Below, in pieces: positions 37,540 to 51,000 of a stretch of DNA of 64,000 bases. Each line of letters starts with the position of its first letter. The first letter of the stretch is position 1. A model generated the notes under the pieces. The model was not told the origin of the DNA, did no database searches, and was given only the letters and a program-made list of their open reading frames with translations. The stretch is from the NCBI RefSeq assembly GCF_004210375.1, contig NC_134834.1, positions 156,879,290 to 156,943,289 of the forward strand, read 5' to 3'. A program made the translations under genes and the position numbers. The stretch comes from Tachypleus tridentatus. Taxonomy: Eukaryota > Arthropoda > Merostomata > Xiphosura > Limulidae.

Positions 37540-39667
37540 GGTGAAAATGCAATAACAATATTTTTTAATCTTTTTTTGTTTGTTTGTTTAACTTGTAAAT
37601 TATTTTGATAAGAGATTTTCACCACACTTCGAATATAAAGAATACAGTTATCAAGTGTGTTATTTCGATAAATACAAACAGGCAGGTTCGAAATATATTT
37701 ATTTCCACTAAAGTAACTATTTTATGTTTGCACAGTTCTAATCTTGAAATATCAGTTACATGATGTGTGATAATACTATATACATCACAAAATATTACTA
37801 TACTAACGTCATCGAGCTAATAAAAAAAACATCAGTCTTACATTCGCGGTCAATGATCCGTAGCACTCATCAATTCTGAAATGTTGATACTACATAATAT
37901 AATTTTATAATATAAAAAAATATAGTCATGAAATATTTTACCTCGGTGCAATGTCTCCATTTTCTCTTCATAAAGTCCTGCAGAGTGAGAAATTAAAATA
38001 CAAATTCACAAACACAAGAATTTGACGTGGTCTTATTCTCGTATCATAGTATAAGTTGTCTGCTCAATCATAAAGACTTTCTGGAATATTTGTGCGCCGT
38101 CTAGTGGAAATGAAAAAAGGTGTTATGAGTAATGTATGTTAGGCATTTCGTTGGTAGTTTAATAATTCTAGCAACGGATGGAAGTAGTTAAAGTAATACA
38201 GCCATTAAGCGTTCTAAAATAGTAGTTAATATCTTTTAATCTCATGCATTACTTTTTTGTCATTGTTTTCGGTTGACAGAATTATCAAGTCATTCATAAC
38301 TCGTAATTTAATTTTTGCGTTAGGCTTAGTCAAATCATGTTATGAACCTCTTCAAAGAAACGGAACTTCCACATATTTTGTGGTATAGCAATCTGTGATA
38401 AACACAAAGTTTAAGTACATTCAGAGTTATAACTTTAGTATGAGGTAAGTCAATGAAGTTTGTTTTGTAATACTAGGAACGGTAGAAAACCCAGATTGTT
38501 AATTCACAAGGAGTTGAAGTTGAAATGTAAACTGTAAAGTCGCGCATATATAGTATTAGGCTCGTTAGTATCAAAAACAAGTTTGCTGCATACTTGTTTC
38601 AAATTCAACTTTCGAGAATTAACTACTAGTGCAGCATCTACTGGTTCAACTTCAATGTTTAACTTCAGTTACATTTACCACTGTATTTACTATTATTTAT
38701 TACTCTCAGACATATAAAGCTGAAAAAAACTGAACAGTGGTTTGAACTGTTATATTGTCAAAATATATATTGTTTATTTTCCATGATTTGCTACATTAGA
38801 AGTAAAAATATTACAAACGATCACAAAGTGGAATAATATTATGCACATAAATTTAAAAAGATTAATTTTAAGCTTCAGAATACATTTACTTGTTATCACA
38901 AAGATGAGATCTTAATGTTTTTCATAATAGATTAATTACATTCTTGACTCAGTGAGGTAATTTCTGGAGTCTCATTTATATTTCTTGAGTTTCATTAAAT
39001 AAGAACAAAATGTACATTATCAGATAAGACTAATTGATCTGTTTTGTCATTCTGCTACTTATATTTGGTGCTACTTTGTTCGGTTACATGTAAACTTTTG
39101 ACACTGGAGAAATAACTTGAAAATGGACTAAAAAGTAATTAGTTTGTTGATGTATTTAATATCAGTAAAAGTGTACATAATACCATTATTTCTGGTAAAA
39201 ACTTTGATATTTTAGATGTATCATAACTTCACTGTTATTGATATCAAGGTTAGAACATACTTTGTTCATGTTTTCAGTAAAATTCAAGCTTTATGTTCCC
39301 AGACAATTATATGTAACTTTGAGTTAGTTTATAATATTTTCATTATGAGATTTTGTGATAGAAGCAAAGAACTACTGGCATTCAGTTTGTTTTAAATATC
39401 ATTTATGTGGCTCACTCAAAATATTTGAAACAATCCACTAGAAATTACAGTATTGTCCAAATGTAAGTACTGCTTGGCAGAAAAATAAATGGTCTTAGGA
39501 AAAAAGTATATTGATAGTGATGACCTTTTGTTACTGATTAAACATTGCATTTGTTGCTTTTATTTTCATGGCAGTATAAATTTCATATACCTCACTACTT
39601 GTTGAAGATTGATATATTCTTGTACCTCATTGCTGTTTCATTTAGTTTACGTTTTATTTGCTTACAG
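37540..39667. other. Intergenic region and probable 5' intron of the glycosyltransferase gene
   Basis: A T-rich tract ending TTTGCTTACAG at 39667 looks like a 3' splice site just upstream of the glycosyltransferase start, suggesting a non-coding first exon further left. No promoter could be fixed. Confidence 0.4.
37942..37977 (-). other. Candidate 36-nt internal exon (unsupported gene)
   Basis: On the minus strand a strong acceptor (TTTCTCACTCTGCAG) precedes 36 nt that are open in the frame DFMKRKWRHCTE, followed by a GTAAAA donor. No neighbouring exon was identified, so it may be chance. Confidence 0.2.
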
Positions 39668-39736
39668 TGGTTCACTGGAACTGCTTTAATTACGTCTTGT
39701 GAAGCTTTGATGTAGAAACAACTATCTTCTAAAAAC

Positions 39737-40969
39737 ATGCACTGCTCAAGGATGTGTGGATCAGATATTTGGTTTTCAAAACTGAAGGTCAAGTATATCT
39801 TAGGAAGCTTAATTCTGATTGGAATTTGTGATATATTTGGTGTTTTCATTCACTTCTTTGAGGTAGATTATCACACCAAATTTACTTATCCTCTTGATAT
39901 TAATATGGATGAAGTACTTTGGGAGATAAAAGAAGGAAAAGTGCCATCCATAAAGCCAATTAATGTACATAACTATAGATTTAGGATTAAAAATGAAGTA
40001 AAATGTAAAGCTAAGGATAAAAACAACTATACAGATGTAGTTCTTCTTTATGTAATTAAATCAGCAATAAATAATCTAAAACAAAGAAATGCTATTCGCA
40101 AAAGTTGGGGTTGGGAACAAAGATTTTCTGATGTAACTATTCGCCGGATCTTTTTGCTTGGTAAAAGCGAGACAAACCCCATCTTACAAGATGACATTGA
40201 TGAAGAGCATGAAAAGTATCAAGACTTAGTTCAGGCTGACTTTGTTGACACTTACTACAATAACACTATAAAAACAATGATGGGATTTAAATGGGTTGTA
40301 AACAATTGCCCCAAAGCTCAATTTATTATATTTGCTGATGATGATGTGTATATTTCAACCAAAAACCTTCTAAAGTTTGTAAGAAATCCACTCAATATTC
40401 AGTTAGGTTACAGAAGACTGTTATATTTGTCCTATGATGATAACAGGAAACTTCCAAAGTCCAATCATAAAAAGTTTAAGATTGAAACAACACTAAGTAG
40501 CACTGTTTTAAATACTATGCAAATCAGAACCTTTGAAGAAATACCACTTCAAAGAAAACTTTTTTATGATGTTGATGAAACCATAGGAGATAGTCTTTAT
40601 GCTGGCTATGTGTTTGATACATCACCAATGAGGCATAAACCTAGTAAGTGGTATATAACTCTGAAGGAATATCCATTCTCTAGGTATCCTCCATATGTCA
40701 CAGCTGGAACTTATGTGTTATCTTTTCCAGCACTATATGACATGTACTATACAAGTCTTTACACCAAACATTTCAGATTTGATGATGTATTTCTTGGTAT
40801 TGTGGCCAAAAAATGTGGAATATCACCATTCCATAATAAAAATTTTTATTTCTGGAAAAAACCCTATGATAAGCTAGGATATGCTGATGTGATAGCTTCT
40901 CATGGTTATGATAATCCAAAAGAACTTCAAAAAGTGTGGGAAGAACAAAGAAGTCTAGGAAATGCATGA
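39737..40969 (+). CDS. brn: Beta-1,3-glycosyltransferase, brainiac-like (GT31 family)
   Basis: A 410-residue type II Golgi membrane protein. A short basic cytosolic tail (residues 1-18) precedes a single signal-anchor helix (about 19-41). The lumenal catalytic domain shows the GT31 signatures RKSWGW (121-126), the metal/UDP-sugar-binding motif FADDDVY (199-205), YPPYVTAGTYVLS (317-329) and RFDDVFLGIVAKKCGI (347-362). The segment LYAGYVF..SPMRHKPSKWY (287-306) and the C-terminal VIASHGY are what I recall of arthropod brainiac, which adds beta-1,3-GlcNAc to mannose on arthro-series glycolipids in Drosophila. Substrate specificity here is inferred from family only. The coding region is uninterrupted, and a likely 3' splice site at 39667 suggests a 5'-UTR intron. 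Unusual is an extra stretch of roughly 65 residues (about 220-286) between the DDD motif and LYAGYVF. The minus-strand frames overlapping it are shadows. Confidence 0.9.
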   Translation: MHCSRMCGSDIWFSKLKVKYILGSLILIGICDIFGVFIHFFEVDYHTKFTYPLDINMDEVLWEIKEGKVPSIKPINVHNYRFRIKNEVKCKAKDKNNYTDVVLLYVIKSAINNLKQRNAIRKSWGWEQRFSDVTIRRIFLLGKSETNPILQDDIDEEHEKYQDLVQADFVDTYYNNTIKTMMGFKWVVNNCPKAQFIIFADDDVYISTKNLLKFVRNPLNIQLGYRRLLYLSYDDNRKLPKSNHKKFKIETTLSSTVLNTMQIRTFEEIPLQRKLFYDVDETIGDSLYAGYVFDTSPMRHKPSKWYITLKEYPFSRYPPYVTAGTYVLSFPALYDMYYTSLYTKHFRFDDVFLGIVAKKCGISPFHNKNFYFWKKPYDKLGYADVIASHGYDNPKELQKVWEEQRSLGNA

Positions 40970-41059
40970 ATAACTGTAATATATGGATTTCTTTATAAAG
41001 CTTTATATGAAAATATTGTTATAAAATAGCATACATACATACATATAAAAGTTTGTTAT

Positions 41060-41590
41060 AATTTAACAAATGATAAACAAAAAATGCTGCACTAATTGAA
41101 AAGATCCCAGGATACAAGTGATAATGTGGGATATAAAATGCATCCTAGGTTTTGAAGGAGACTGCAGAAGTGGGACCCACATTGCAGTGGGAATATATAG
41201 TCTGTCAGTTTTAATCTCCATTTGCCAGTCTTGTATAATAAGTAAAGGAGTAGCAATAGATACAGAAACGGAAATAAGGAGAGAGATATGGGTGCTCAAG
41301 CCCATGACGTCCCACATCTATATCACCCTTCACTGCCTGCAGGCAATTGTGGGAAGGTGACTACTCTACAAAGTAAAGAAGAGAAAATTTGAAATAAGAA
41401 AAATAAAGAACCACCATTTGGATGCAAGTTAGCATTCCAGCCCCCATCATTATGGTAGAAAGGCACTAACAGGTAGCCCAGTAAATGAATTATACTCGTA
41501 TGAAGAATCCCATCCCGTTATCTAAACCTAGCAGAACTCTCAATCACCACCCATTTTATAGCTTGTACCCTGGGATCTTTTCAATTAGTG
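41060..41590. repeat. Dispersed repeat with inverted ends
   Basis: CACTAATTGAAAAGATCCCA at 41090 reappears inverted at the right end (TGGGATCTTTTCAATTAGTG, 41571-41590). The homology with 24096-24250 extends a little further left (TAAACAAAAAA, then GCTG), so the true boundary is uncertain. No transposase. Could be a MITE or part of a larger retroelement. Confidence 0.6.
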
Positions 41591-41599
41591 TAATTTTTT

Positions 41600-44500
41600 T
41601 TTCAGTTTGTTTTTAATGCAGTCCTTCCTTTTAATTTTGTTTACTTAACTTTATCAGTATTTTCTTTAAAATATACATAACATATATGTATGTTTGTAAT
41701 TACTGAAAATGGATAGTTTCTAAAATTTATCTTCAAAAGTTTTGTGCAGTAGTGCACTGTTAGTCAAAATGTTTGAACTAGGATACTTTTCTTGTAGTAT
41801 TTAGTTGAAGTCTGATGGGCATTTTCTTTTAAAAATTGATATTAATGAATGCAAGTGGCTATTATTCCCATACAGTTAATATGTTTAAAATCTTCAGAGT
41901 ATCTGTGTAAAAGTTCTAGATATTCAATCTCGAAATTAAGAGTTAAATACAGAAGTTCAACAGATAAAGTTATAATCTGTAGATTATAGAAATGTACTTT
42001 ATCTTAAAACTGTAAGTTAATTAATTTGTACATTATAAATATTCTTAAAGACTGTATACATTGTACAAATGTAACTTTAAATGTTTAAAATTAATCACAT
42101 CAGAAATTAAAACAAAAAACTTATTGTAACACTAAAAGAGCCTGTGTATTAAAAACCAATTGTATGTTTAAGTTCCAAATGTGTTGAATTTGTACGTGTT
42201 AAACTGAAAGTGAACAAACAATTATCTGTTGTTACCAAGTTACTACCTGAAAAACTTTTTTGCATAAAACAATACAAAAGGATATGAAATTGCACTGTGC
42301 ACAAAAGAAAAGCATAGAATGCTAAGAAATATTACTTTTAAATTCAGTAATCTACCAATTAGTGTAATAAGCATGTTTTTATATCGGCTGTTTAGTTTCC
42401 AAAGAAAATTACTTTTCTGTAAAACCTGCTCAAAAGATCCAAATGTACAATTCACTCTCAAGAAAGCTTGCTATAAAAAATCAGTTGTTTAATATCTAAA
42501 TCAAAGAATCTGATGACAGGGTTTTAGTTTAAAAAGATTTTCAATATCAAATATTATCACTACAGAATAACTGTGTGCTTTTCATTTATTTTATTTACCA
42601 AATTATTTTCTTATTAACAATAAGATCATAATGGCAAACAAAGCATGTACAAATCAAAACATTAAAGAACTTTCACTATTATACAATAAAAATATTTTGA
42701 GTAGGTAATAAAGAAAAATGCTCCTTTTAACATTTTTGTAGTAAAATCAAGTTCATATAAACATTACTATTACCTCTTTCTAATTCATGAATGTTTTAAT
42801 CATATTTATCCAACAATATTTTTTCACACAACTAAATCTGATGTCTTAAATTTCAAAACAATTGTGTATCAACTAATGATTCCTATTTGTACCTGAAAAA
42901 TATAGTGGCAACAATAAGTTATAGGAACATTTTCTTTTATTTTTTGCCTTAATTGTCCTCAAATTGTACTAACCACCATGTGGATAAGAATAATGAGGCT
43001 TAAAATATTTCATGTTAACAGCAATGGAGGATGGAAAGAGGTTAGAAAATGGCCAAGTTTTAAGAGAAACTGGTACATTTTAATCTAATATTCTTCAGAT
43101 ATTCATGGAGAATTGGTTTTTCTGTACTGTTTCTGTGCAGTTATGAAAGTCAAAACACTAAATTTCCAGAACATGACATTTAACTCTTTCAACCTGATGA
43201 TTTCCATATGAGAGGAATACCTTAAAATAAACCTTCAATAATTCCATGTAACACACATGCACTTTCTTTGGCTGTGAGCTAGAAAAGGGCATCAAACATG
43301 CTAGTTCTCACATTTATTAGTTTGGCCTTGTTAGGACTGTTTACCATAGAGGAAGCAGACTTTCAGACTCCAGTACTTCAAGGTCTTTTAAATATTTTCA
43401 TCAATATATGCAAGAGAATTTTGTATTCAGCTTTCAACTCAGCCATTCCCCCAGTACTCAAATATTTTTCTCATTGAATTTACACTGGTATTGTAACAGC
43501 CAGTAACATGTCTAAGTTAGGAAGTTGTGATCCTTGCTTTATTTGGAATTGAACTGTATATAGTAGAACTTAGATGAAAAAGGTGGTGTCATAATACTTT
43601 CTACAATACATATTACATAATGAATTAATAGCAGAAGTAAATATACTCTTCTATTTATAAAGATTAATCTGGCTTTTGTTGCTACTGGATAAAACTGAAG
43701 TACAACTAGTTATTTAAAACTAAGGCAAAATATGTGAACTTGCACTGTGTTTTAAATACTACTAACATAGTAACTAAATTTAGTAAACTTTCTTCTCTAC
43801 TTAAACACCAATTTGAAAATCAGCACTTAAAATATGATACTTATGATAATTTGTTACTAGAGTTAATTACAGATCAGAAATCATCGTTTTAGATTATTAT
43901 TTTGTAGAGTTTATAACAAGTTTCAGAACATTATAGAGAAATTGGAATGATTATAAGAGAAAATCTGCTTTTACTGTAACTTTTGTTTATAGATTTGTAA
44001 TCCAAAATTCCAAAATGTATTTCATAAGTTAAAAAAGAAGGGGGGTTCACAATACAACTGAGTAGGACTTTATACCAGTTAAGTAAATTGCATATTGAAA
44101 ACTTGACACATTTTTCATTTGAATCCACTCTTTTAACCTACTTTTCTGATTTGAGTTGGACATTATCATTCAAGGACACTTATTATACCAGAAGAAGAAA
44201 AATTGATCAAGCCTTACATAAGTTTAATTAATACATGGGAAATACAAAATGCTTAAGAGATATCTGAAATAACCTCTTATAAATTACAAAAAGAAAAATT
44301 GGTTTAACAAGTTGCTCAAGCTAAATAAATAGTAGCAGGTTTCTGCAGATACATGAATCTATCAAAACATTTGCTTTGCAGCTGAGAATAATAAGAAAAT
44401 ATTTCCTATTAACCTTTTAGAAAAGTATTGTTGTAAAGGCTTAAACAGACAATTGCTTGAAGGGAGTTCTTTTTGATAAACAAGCCAATGACCCCTTTCT

Positions 44501-45093
44501 TCCACAGAAGTATTGCTCTGTGACTTGGGTATCATTTGTTTATGATGTATTACCACATAAAACATAAATAAAGACATATTTTACATTCAGTAAAGCTAAC
44601 ATACTTTCAATTTTGTCATTTGTAACTTTTAATTTATTAAGTTCTGATATTACACAATTATGCATTGATAACATACATGTTCATAAAACCTAAAATTGTG
44701 TGGTTACACTAATTTTCAAATCAATACAACACTTTTCATACCATCAAATTAGTGCATTATTAAAAAAGTTCACAAATTTGAATATTTTTTATGCCTTTAA
44801 GAAATACTTATGTACAAGAAATATATCCTGTTTTAGGAAATGATAATTCAACTGAAAACCATCAGCATGTATGCCAGTTTATAAGTTTTTCTGAGAATAA
44901 ACTAAATGAGTGAAAATTATTTTTGATAAATGACAAGAGATTACAAATGTTTCCAAAAGGGAAACAAAGTTGATTGATACATTTTTTTTTTTAATAGTTG
45001 AGATTATATATGGTTTCTCCTGTGATACTGATGCATGACACAGTATGCCAAACTTACTGTATAATGTACAGAAACAAACACTAAAATAGTCAC
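41600..45093. other. Region between the two genes, AT-rich, nothing recognised
   Basis: Contains the 3' flanks of two convergent genes. A minus-strand AATAAA (plus TTTATT, 44633-44638) is one possible polyadenylation signal for the phosphatase gene, about 460 bp past its stop. Confidence 0.4.
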
Positions 45094-48000
45094 TTATAAA
45101 AAATATGGAGTAGTGTTACGAGGAGGAATCACACGCTCAGAGTCTGGAACAGCATGAAATAACTTAGCGGTGCGATTTTCTACATCAGTGAAGGCCAACA
45201 CAGCAGCAATGTTTCCACAGCGATAACAGTAGTTGGGTGCAGACCACACAGTGACAAGCTTCTCTTCAAACATGTACTTATAACCTAATAAAAAAATTAA
45301 CTATCTTATTACTAGTATGCAATAAAACTTTTAATGCTCAAAATATTAAGTTTATTTTTAATTTAAACCAACCCTATTAATGTTTAATTTCTTAAAAAAT
45401 ACCATTAACCTCTTTAACCAGATAGTGATGAGGAAAAAAAATTTCCATAAAGATAATCAACTGAAAAAATATATACAAGAAATATCGTACACAACTACAC
45501 TGAATTCTTCATAATTGAATTCCAATAACACTCACTAAGATGAAAATCCACAAATTTAAACAGCAGTGAATTAAAATTGTATGTATCTGGAAATTTTTTT
45601 AAATCTTGTTTGAATTTAAAAAACAGCTTACCTTCATGAACAAGCTGATGAGCTCGGCATATTAATTTTAGATTGTTCAGATGCATGAACTAAAAAGAAA
45701 TAGTCATTAAAAAATGAATGTTTTCTTCTTCATTATAAAAATAATCCAGACAATAATTTGAACTTAATATCTATGCTGCATTGGGATATTTACTGTGTGC
45801 ATTCTGGGTAACCAAATCCCACATTTTAGCATTGTAGGTTGGTATACTTCCTGCTATTACACCAGGGAAAACCAAAGCCACAGCATAAAATATATACCTA
45901 ATAAAATCCATATAACACAGTTCAAATACGTTAATGAAAAAATAATTAAAATACTTCTCGGGCCCAATTTGTCCTTTTTAAAGATATTTACATATTTAAA
46001 CACCAAAATTAAATAATGGTTATTACATTTTATAAAAAAATTCAGCTAAACTAAAAAAACTTTAGTAATAACAATAACACCTAAATATTTGAAAAGCAAA
46101 TATAAAATAAATAGGAAAGAAGCAATTAAAAAAATGTTAATGATCACACATTACTGAACATTAAAAGTTTTTAATTTCTTATCCTATTTCTTTCCAAGCT
46201 TCAGTTTAATAAAAATTAAAACCTTGCTTATGTATCTCCCAAATACGGTGCTTTGGCCAAAATTAAAAACTTTTCTAGCATGTCACCAAAACCAAATATT
46301 TATTACACTTATTATTTCAATTTGTATCTGGCTGGCTGCTCAAGTTACAATATACACTATAATAATATTGTACACCATGATTTATCCACACAGTTGGATT
46401 CCATTACTTTAAGAATTTTTTCAATTTCCTACTTCAATTCCACTTAATGAAGTAAAATCTTTTGACTCAATAAAACTTTAAACACTGTGTTCAGCCTGTA
46501 AATTTTTTGTATGATAACACATATCAGTGTTTAAATGAATAGTTATGCCTGTCAAGGATGCTGCTGTTTATCAATCATCAAAAGCCATGATTATTACAAG
46601 TCAAATCACTTATTCAGTTTCTAAAGAATTTTATCCACTTTAAATCTGAAAAAAAACAAAACTAATAAGAACATAAGAGACAACATGTCATATCACTGAG
46701 TTTACAGTCCTCATTGTCCCTTAAAAGATGATCACAACTTTTAGTGGGACCTAAAATGTTACTCGAAATATCTCGGCCTACATTGATTGCTCTACTATTA
46801 AATGAAGATATATAATCAGGTATAGTTAATGTGGAGATTTTAATGGCAAAAGTAACTTTTTCAGATATAGCAGGTAATTTATGATAATTTTGTTTATTTG
46901 GATATTCATTTCTCTTTATCAACAAATTTAAGGCAATAACTGATAAAAAAAAAACTATGTTAGAAACATTGTAAAGTATTTTTAAAACCTTTGAAGATGG
47001 AATTAAGGATATTTGAAAAAGGCCATGTTCTTTATCCTATCAGCACATCTGTTATATTTTATTTCTGCCAAACAAGTCAAGCTCATTTTACACTAGCTGT
47101 ATTGTTCTTGTTCCAGTGATAATCACATGGCTTGAAGATAAAACTCTGTGTTGTCAAAACAGACTTTCCTCCATTTTATGACTTCTTCAGAGATTATTTT
47201 CAAACAACCAAGATAAACAATTTGGTACAGCTTATTGTCAATGAAAATGGAAGATGCAGGAACAGAAGTTAGTTTTCCAAATACCTCATGTTAAAAACCA
47301 TTAGTTTTCCAGAGTTTACTGTACTGAAATCTTTTCCAGAATTTTCACAACTTGGTATTAGCAACTCTACCCTGTAGTTAAACAAATGAAATGTTTTGAA
47401 TTGCACCCATTAAATTTTGTAAACAGTATGTTTTATACACATCTCTTTACAGTCTTCTCTTTTTTTTTTTATGTGAAAATATATTTGAAAACTACAGAAC
47501 TGAAGTTATTGTTTTGAATGATATTAACTAATAATTTATTTATTAGACATTTATTTCTGCTAATTGAGGTGCAGTTAATCCAGTTTTCTACTTCTACAAA
47601 ACTACAACCAGATTTTTGAAATTTGTTTCTTTTTTGTATATTATAAATTAATTCAGATCTTTGAGAAAAAAAAAGCATGAAAAAAGGAACAAAAAAACTG
47701 CAATTTACATGAACTCTTTATTATGTTTTATCAAAAGGCCTCCAATATCTTACCACTAACTTCAAAAAGGGCTTCAAACTTGAAATACAGACTATAAATA
47801 ATAAATAAATTTATGAGTTTCTAACACACACATAATGAAAAATCCTTAGAAAACAACTTGGATGATCACTCCTCAGGTGAAACAGTTACTTTTAAGATAA
47901 TTCCATGTATCAGACAACATTGATTTTCAAATGGATTTTACTGGTTTTTTTTAAATGTTAATTCCCTTAATAATGGTCCTTTTAATATGATTTGTTTTTC

Positions 48001-51000
48001 ATCATCTGCATGAAGATTTACATTTGTTTTTCTAACTTACTTTTTGAAATTACTTCTGATGTGCATTCATGACATTGTTGGATTCAGTACACTTGATTGT
48101 ATATATGAATAACTGTTCTTCAAACACTTTTGAACATGCCACCATATATCAATAGAATTTTAGACAGCTTTAGTTTGTTATTGTCAGAACAATTTCCAAG
48201 ACAAGAGGCATTCCTTACCAGAAAAATAAAATTTACTTTAATAACTCCATCTTTACAAAATAATGAATTTTACTGCAGACTTTTATTCTCTATAAAACCT
48301 GTAAATGTATAAAGCACTAACTGTTCATTTCTGAAATCAGAACTCTTTAAATAGCTATCGTAACTTTGATTAGTGCTTACACAAGTCTTTGCTTTCCATA
48401 AACTCTTAATTATTAAAGCTTCGTACCTCATGAGTGACTTTTGACCCAAAGAGCCAGCCTGCTCCTCTTGGACTAACAGCCCATGTATCCACATCTTCTG
48501 GATCAGACCACACTAGATGTGTCGATTAGTTAAGAATCAAGAACAGATATGATAAAAGTGGGACAAGTATTAGAGAAGTGCTCAAAGAAACCCACAGTAG
48601 CAATAAAGATGTAAACTAAGAAAGTTTAGTTAATCCTGAGTTTTAATTTACTTATCAATTATAACACACATGATACATCTTTTAGTTTAAATCTTCACTT
48701 GAAAAGTACAAAAAAGCTAATACCAATATTTTTAATTGGTTATTCAAACAAAAAGGCATCTTATGCAATACATGGACTACACAGCCAGTTCAGGAACTTG
48801 TAGTAAAGTTCCATAATTTATAATTGTCAACCAGACAGAATAATCAACTACTTTCTACTAAAAGAGGAGTTGACTGATACATATATGAAATCCCCACAGC
48901 TAATAATTAATAAACATTCAGGGAAATAGTGCAACACAAACCTTTAACCAATATTCCACAGTCTCTCATGTACATCACTAGGCCATGATCAGTAAATAAA
49001 ACTGATAAAAGTAAACATTTTCAACTTACATAGCCATTTCTTAATTTTATCCTAAAATATGTGAATATTTGCAGCATATTCAAATATAATTGGTTTTCCT
49101 TTTTAGTTTAAACTTAAGGTATTACTGACCCTTAAAACTGGGAAAATTTACATGTTGAGGAAACACTACACAAGTATGACATTGCAGTCTCTGAAAGTAC
49201 ACTTAGTCATGTATTTGTCTCAATAATTAATACAATATGGATGAGAAAATGCATAACATTAACTGTTTTAACACCATAATTTTACTTAGGAATAATAAAA
49301 ATCATGAAAATTCATACACTCTTTGTGAACATCCTCATAGCTTGAGTTAATATTAACAAGCTATTGGCAATTAATTTTAACTAATGCCTTTGTTATTGGT
49401 AATTAAACTCATTACAGTGGTACCTCGGTTTTTGAACATATTGTTTGAGAAAAAAATGTCTCTGTTGTCGAACATAAACTCTGTTCCCGAACCAAGCTGT
49501 CGTGGCCCAAACCCCCGAAATAAACCGACTGATTACCCGAACGACGATTTGACCATTTTTGGCCCACACCAAGCTTGCCCAAAACATTTTACCCGCACCT
49601 GTCGCTCAGTCCACACCCCCACTAAAATCTGCTCTGAACGTTCCAGTGTTTTTTTTGTTTGTTTTTTCTAAATATTCTGATTAAATAAGCCACCATGAGA
49701 TCAAAGAAGGATAATGAAAGCAACAAACCAGAAAGAAAAGTTGTTAAGAGTCACAATAGAGGTGAAAAAGATCTCATAGCGAAGTATGAGAGTGGTGTTC
49801 GCATGTCTGACCTTGCTACACAGTTTGGTGTGGCGAAGTCTACAGTCTGCACCACACTGAAAAATAAAGAGGTGATCAAAAGAGCTGATGTTGCAAAAGG
49901 AGTGACAGTGCTTATGAAACAAAGATCACAAACAATGGAAGAGGTAGAAAAACTGTTGTTGATTTGGGTAAATGAAAAACAGTTAGCTGGTGATAGCATT
50001 TCTGAGACCATCATTTGTGAAAAAGCAAAGTAGTTGCACATTGACCTCCTGAAAAACACCCCTGGAATGAGTGCTGATACAAGTGATGCCTTTAAGGCTA
50101 GTAGGGGGTAGTTTGAAAAATTCAGGAAGAGAAGTGGCATACATAGTGTGGTGAGACATGGGGAGGGTGCCAGTTCTAACAAAGAAGCTGCTGATAAATT
50201 TGTTAGGGAATTTAAGGACTATGTAGAAGCTGAGGGTTTTATTCCCCGACAAGTGTTTAACTGTGATGAGACAGGCCTCTTTTGGAAGAAAATGCCAAAA
50301 AGGACCTACATCACCAAGAAGTCACTGCTAGGACACAAGCCAATGAAGGACAGGCTAACTATTGTTATGTAGTAATGCAAGTGGGGATTTAAAACTTAAG
50401 CCTTTGCTTGTGTACCATTCTGAGAACCTGAGGGTTTTTAAGAAAAATAATGTCCTGAAAAGTAAACTAAATGTCATGTGGAAGGCTGGTAGTAAAGCAT
50501 GGGTAACCAGGCAATTTGTATGGAGTGGGTCCACGAAGTGTTTGCCCCAAGTGTAAAGAATTACCTCATGGAAAAACAGTTGCCACTCAAGGCCCTTCTT
50601 GTGATGGACAATCCACCTGCTCACCCCACCAAGCTTGAAGGATGGGTTGGTGGAGGAGTACAGTTTCATTACAGTGAAGCTCTTGCCCCCTAACACGTCT
50701 CCTCTCATTCAGCCCATGGACCAGCAGGTCACATCAAAATTTAAGAAACTCAACACCAAAGCACTGTTTGAAAGGTGCTTTGAAGTGACCTCTGACACAG
50801 AGTTAACCCTCAGTTCTGGAAAAATCACTTTAATATCCTCCATTGCTTGAGGATCATAGACAAAGCCTGGAGGGAAGTGTCTTTGAGGACCATGAACTCA
50901 GCCTGGAAGAAACCGTGGCCAGACTCAGTAGCAGATAGACTTTTTGTGGTTGACTTTATGCATTAAGTATTAATATACAAGTATAAATAAGCAATATTTT

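Noticed and set aside
41118-41360. 80-codon ORF 3' of the glycosyltransferase
   Set aside because: Lies entirely within the dispersed repeat shared with 24 kb.
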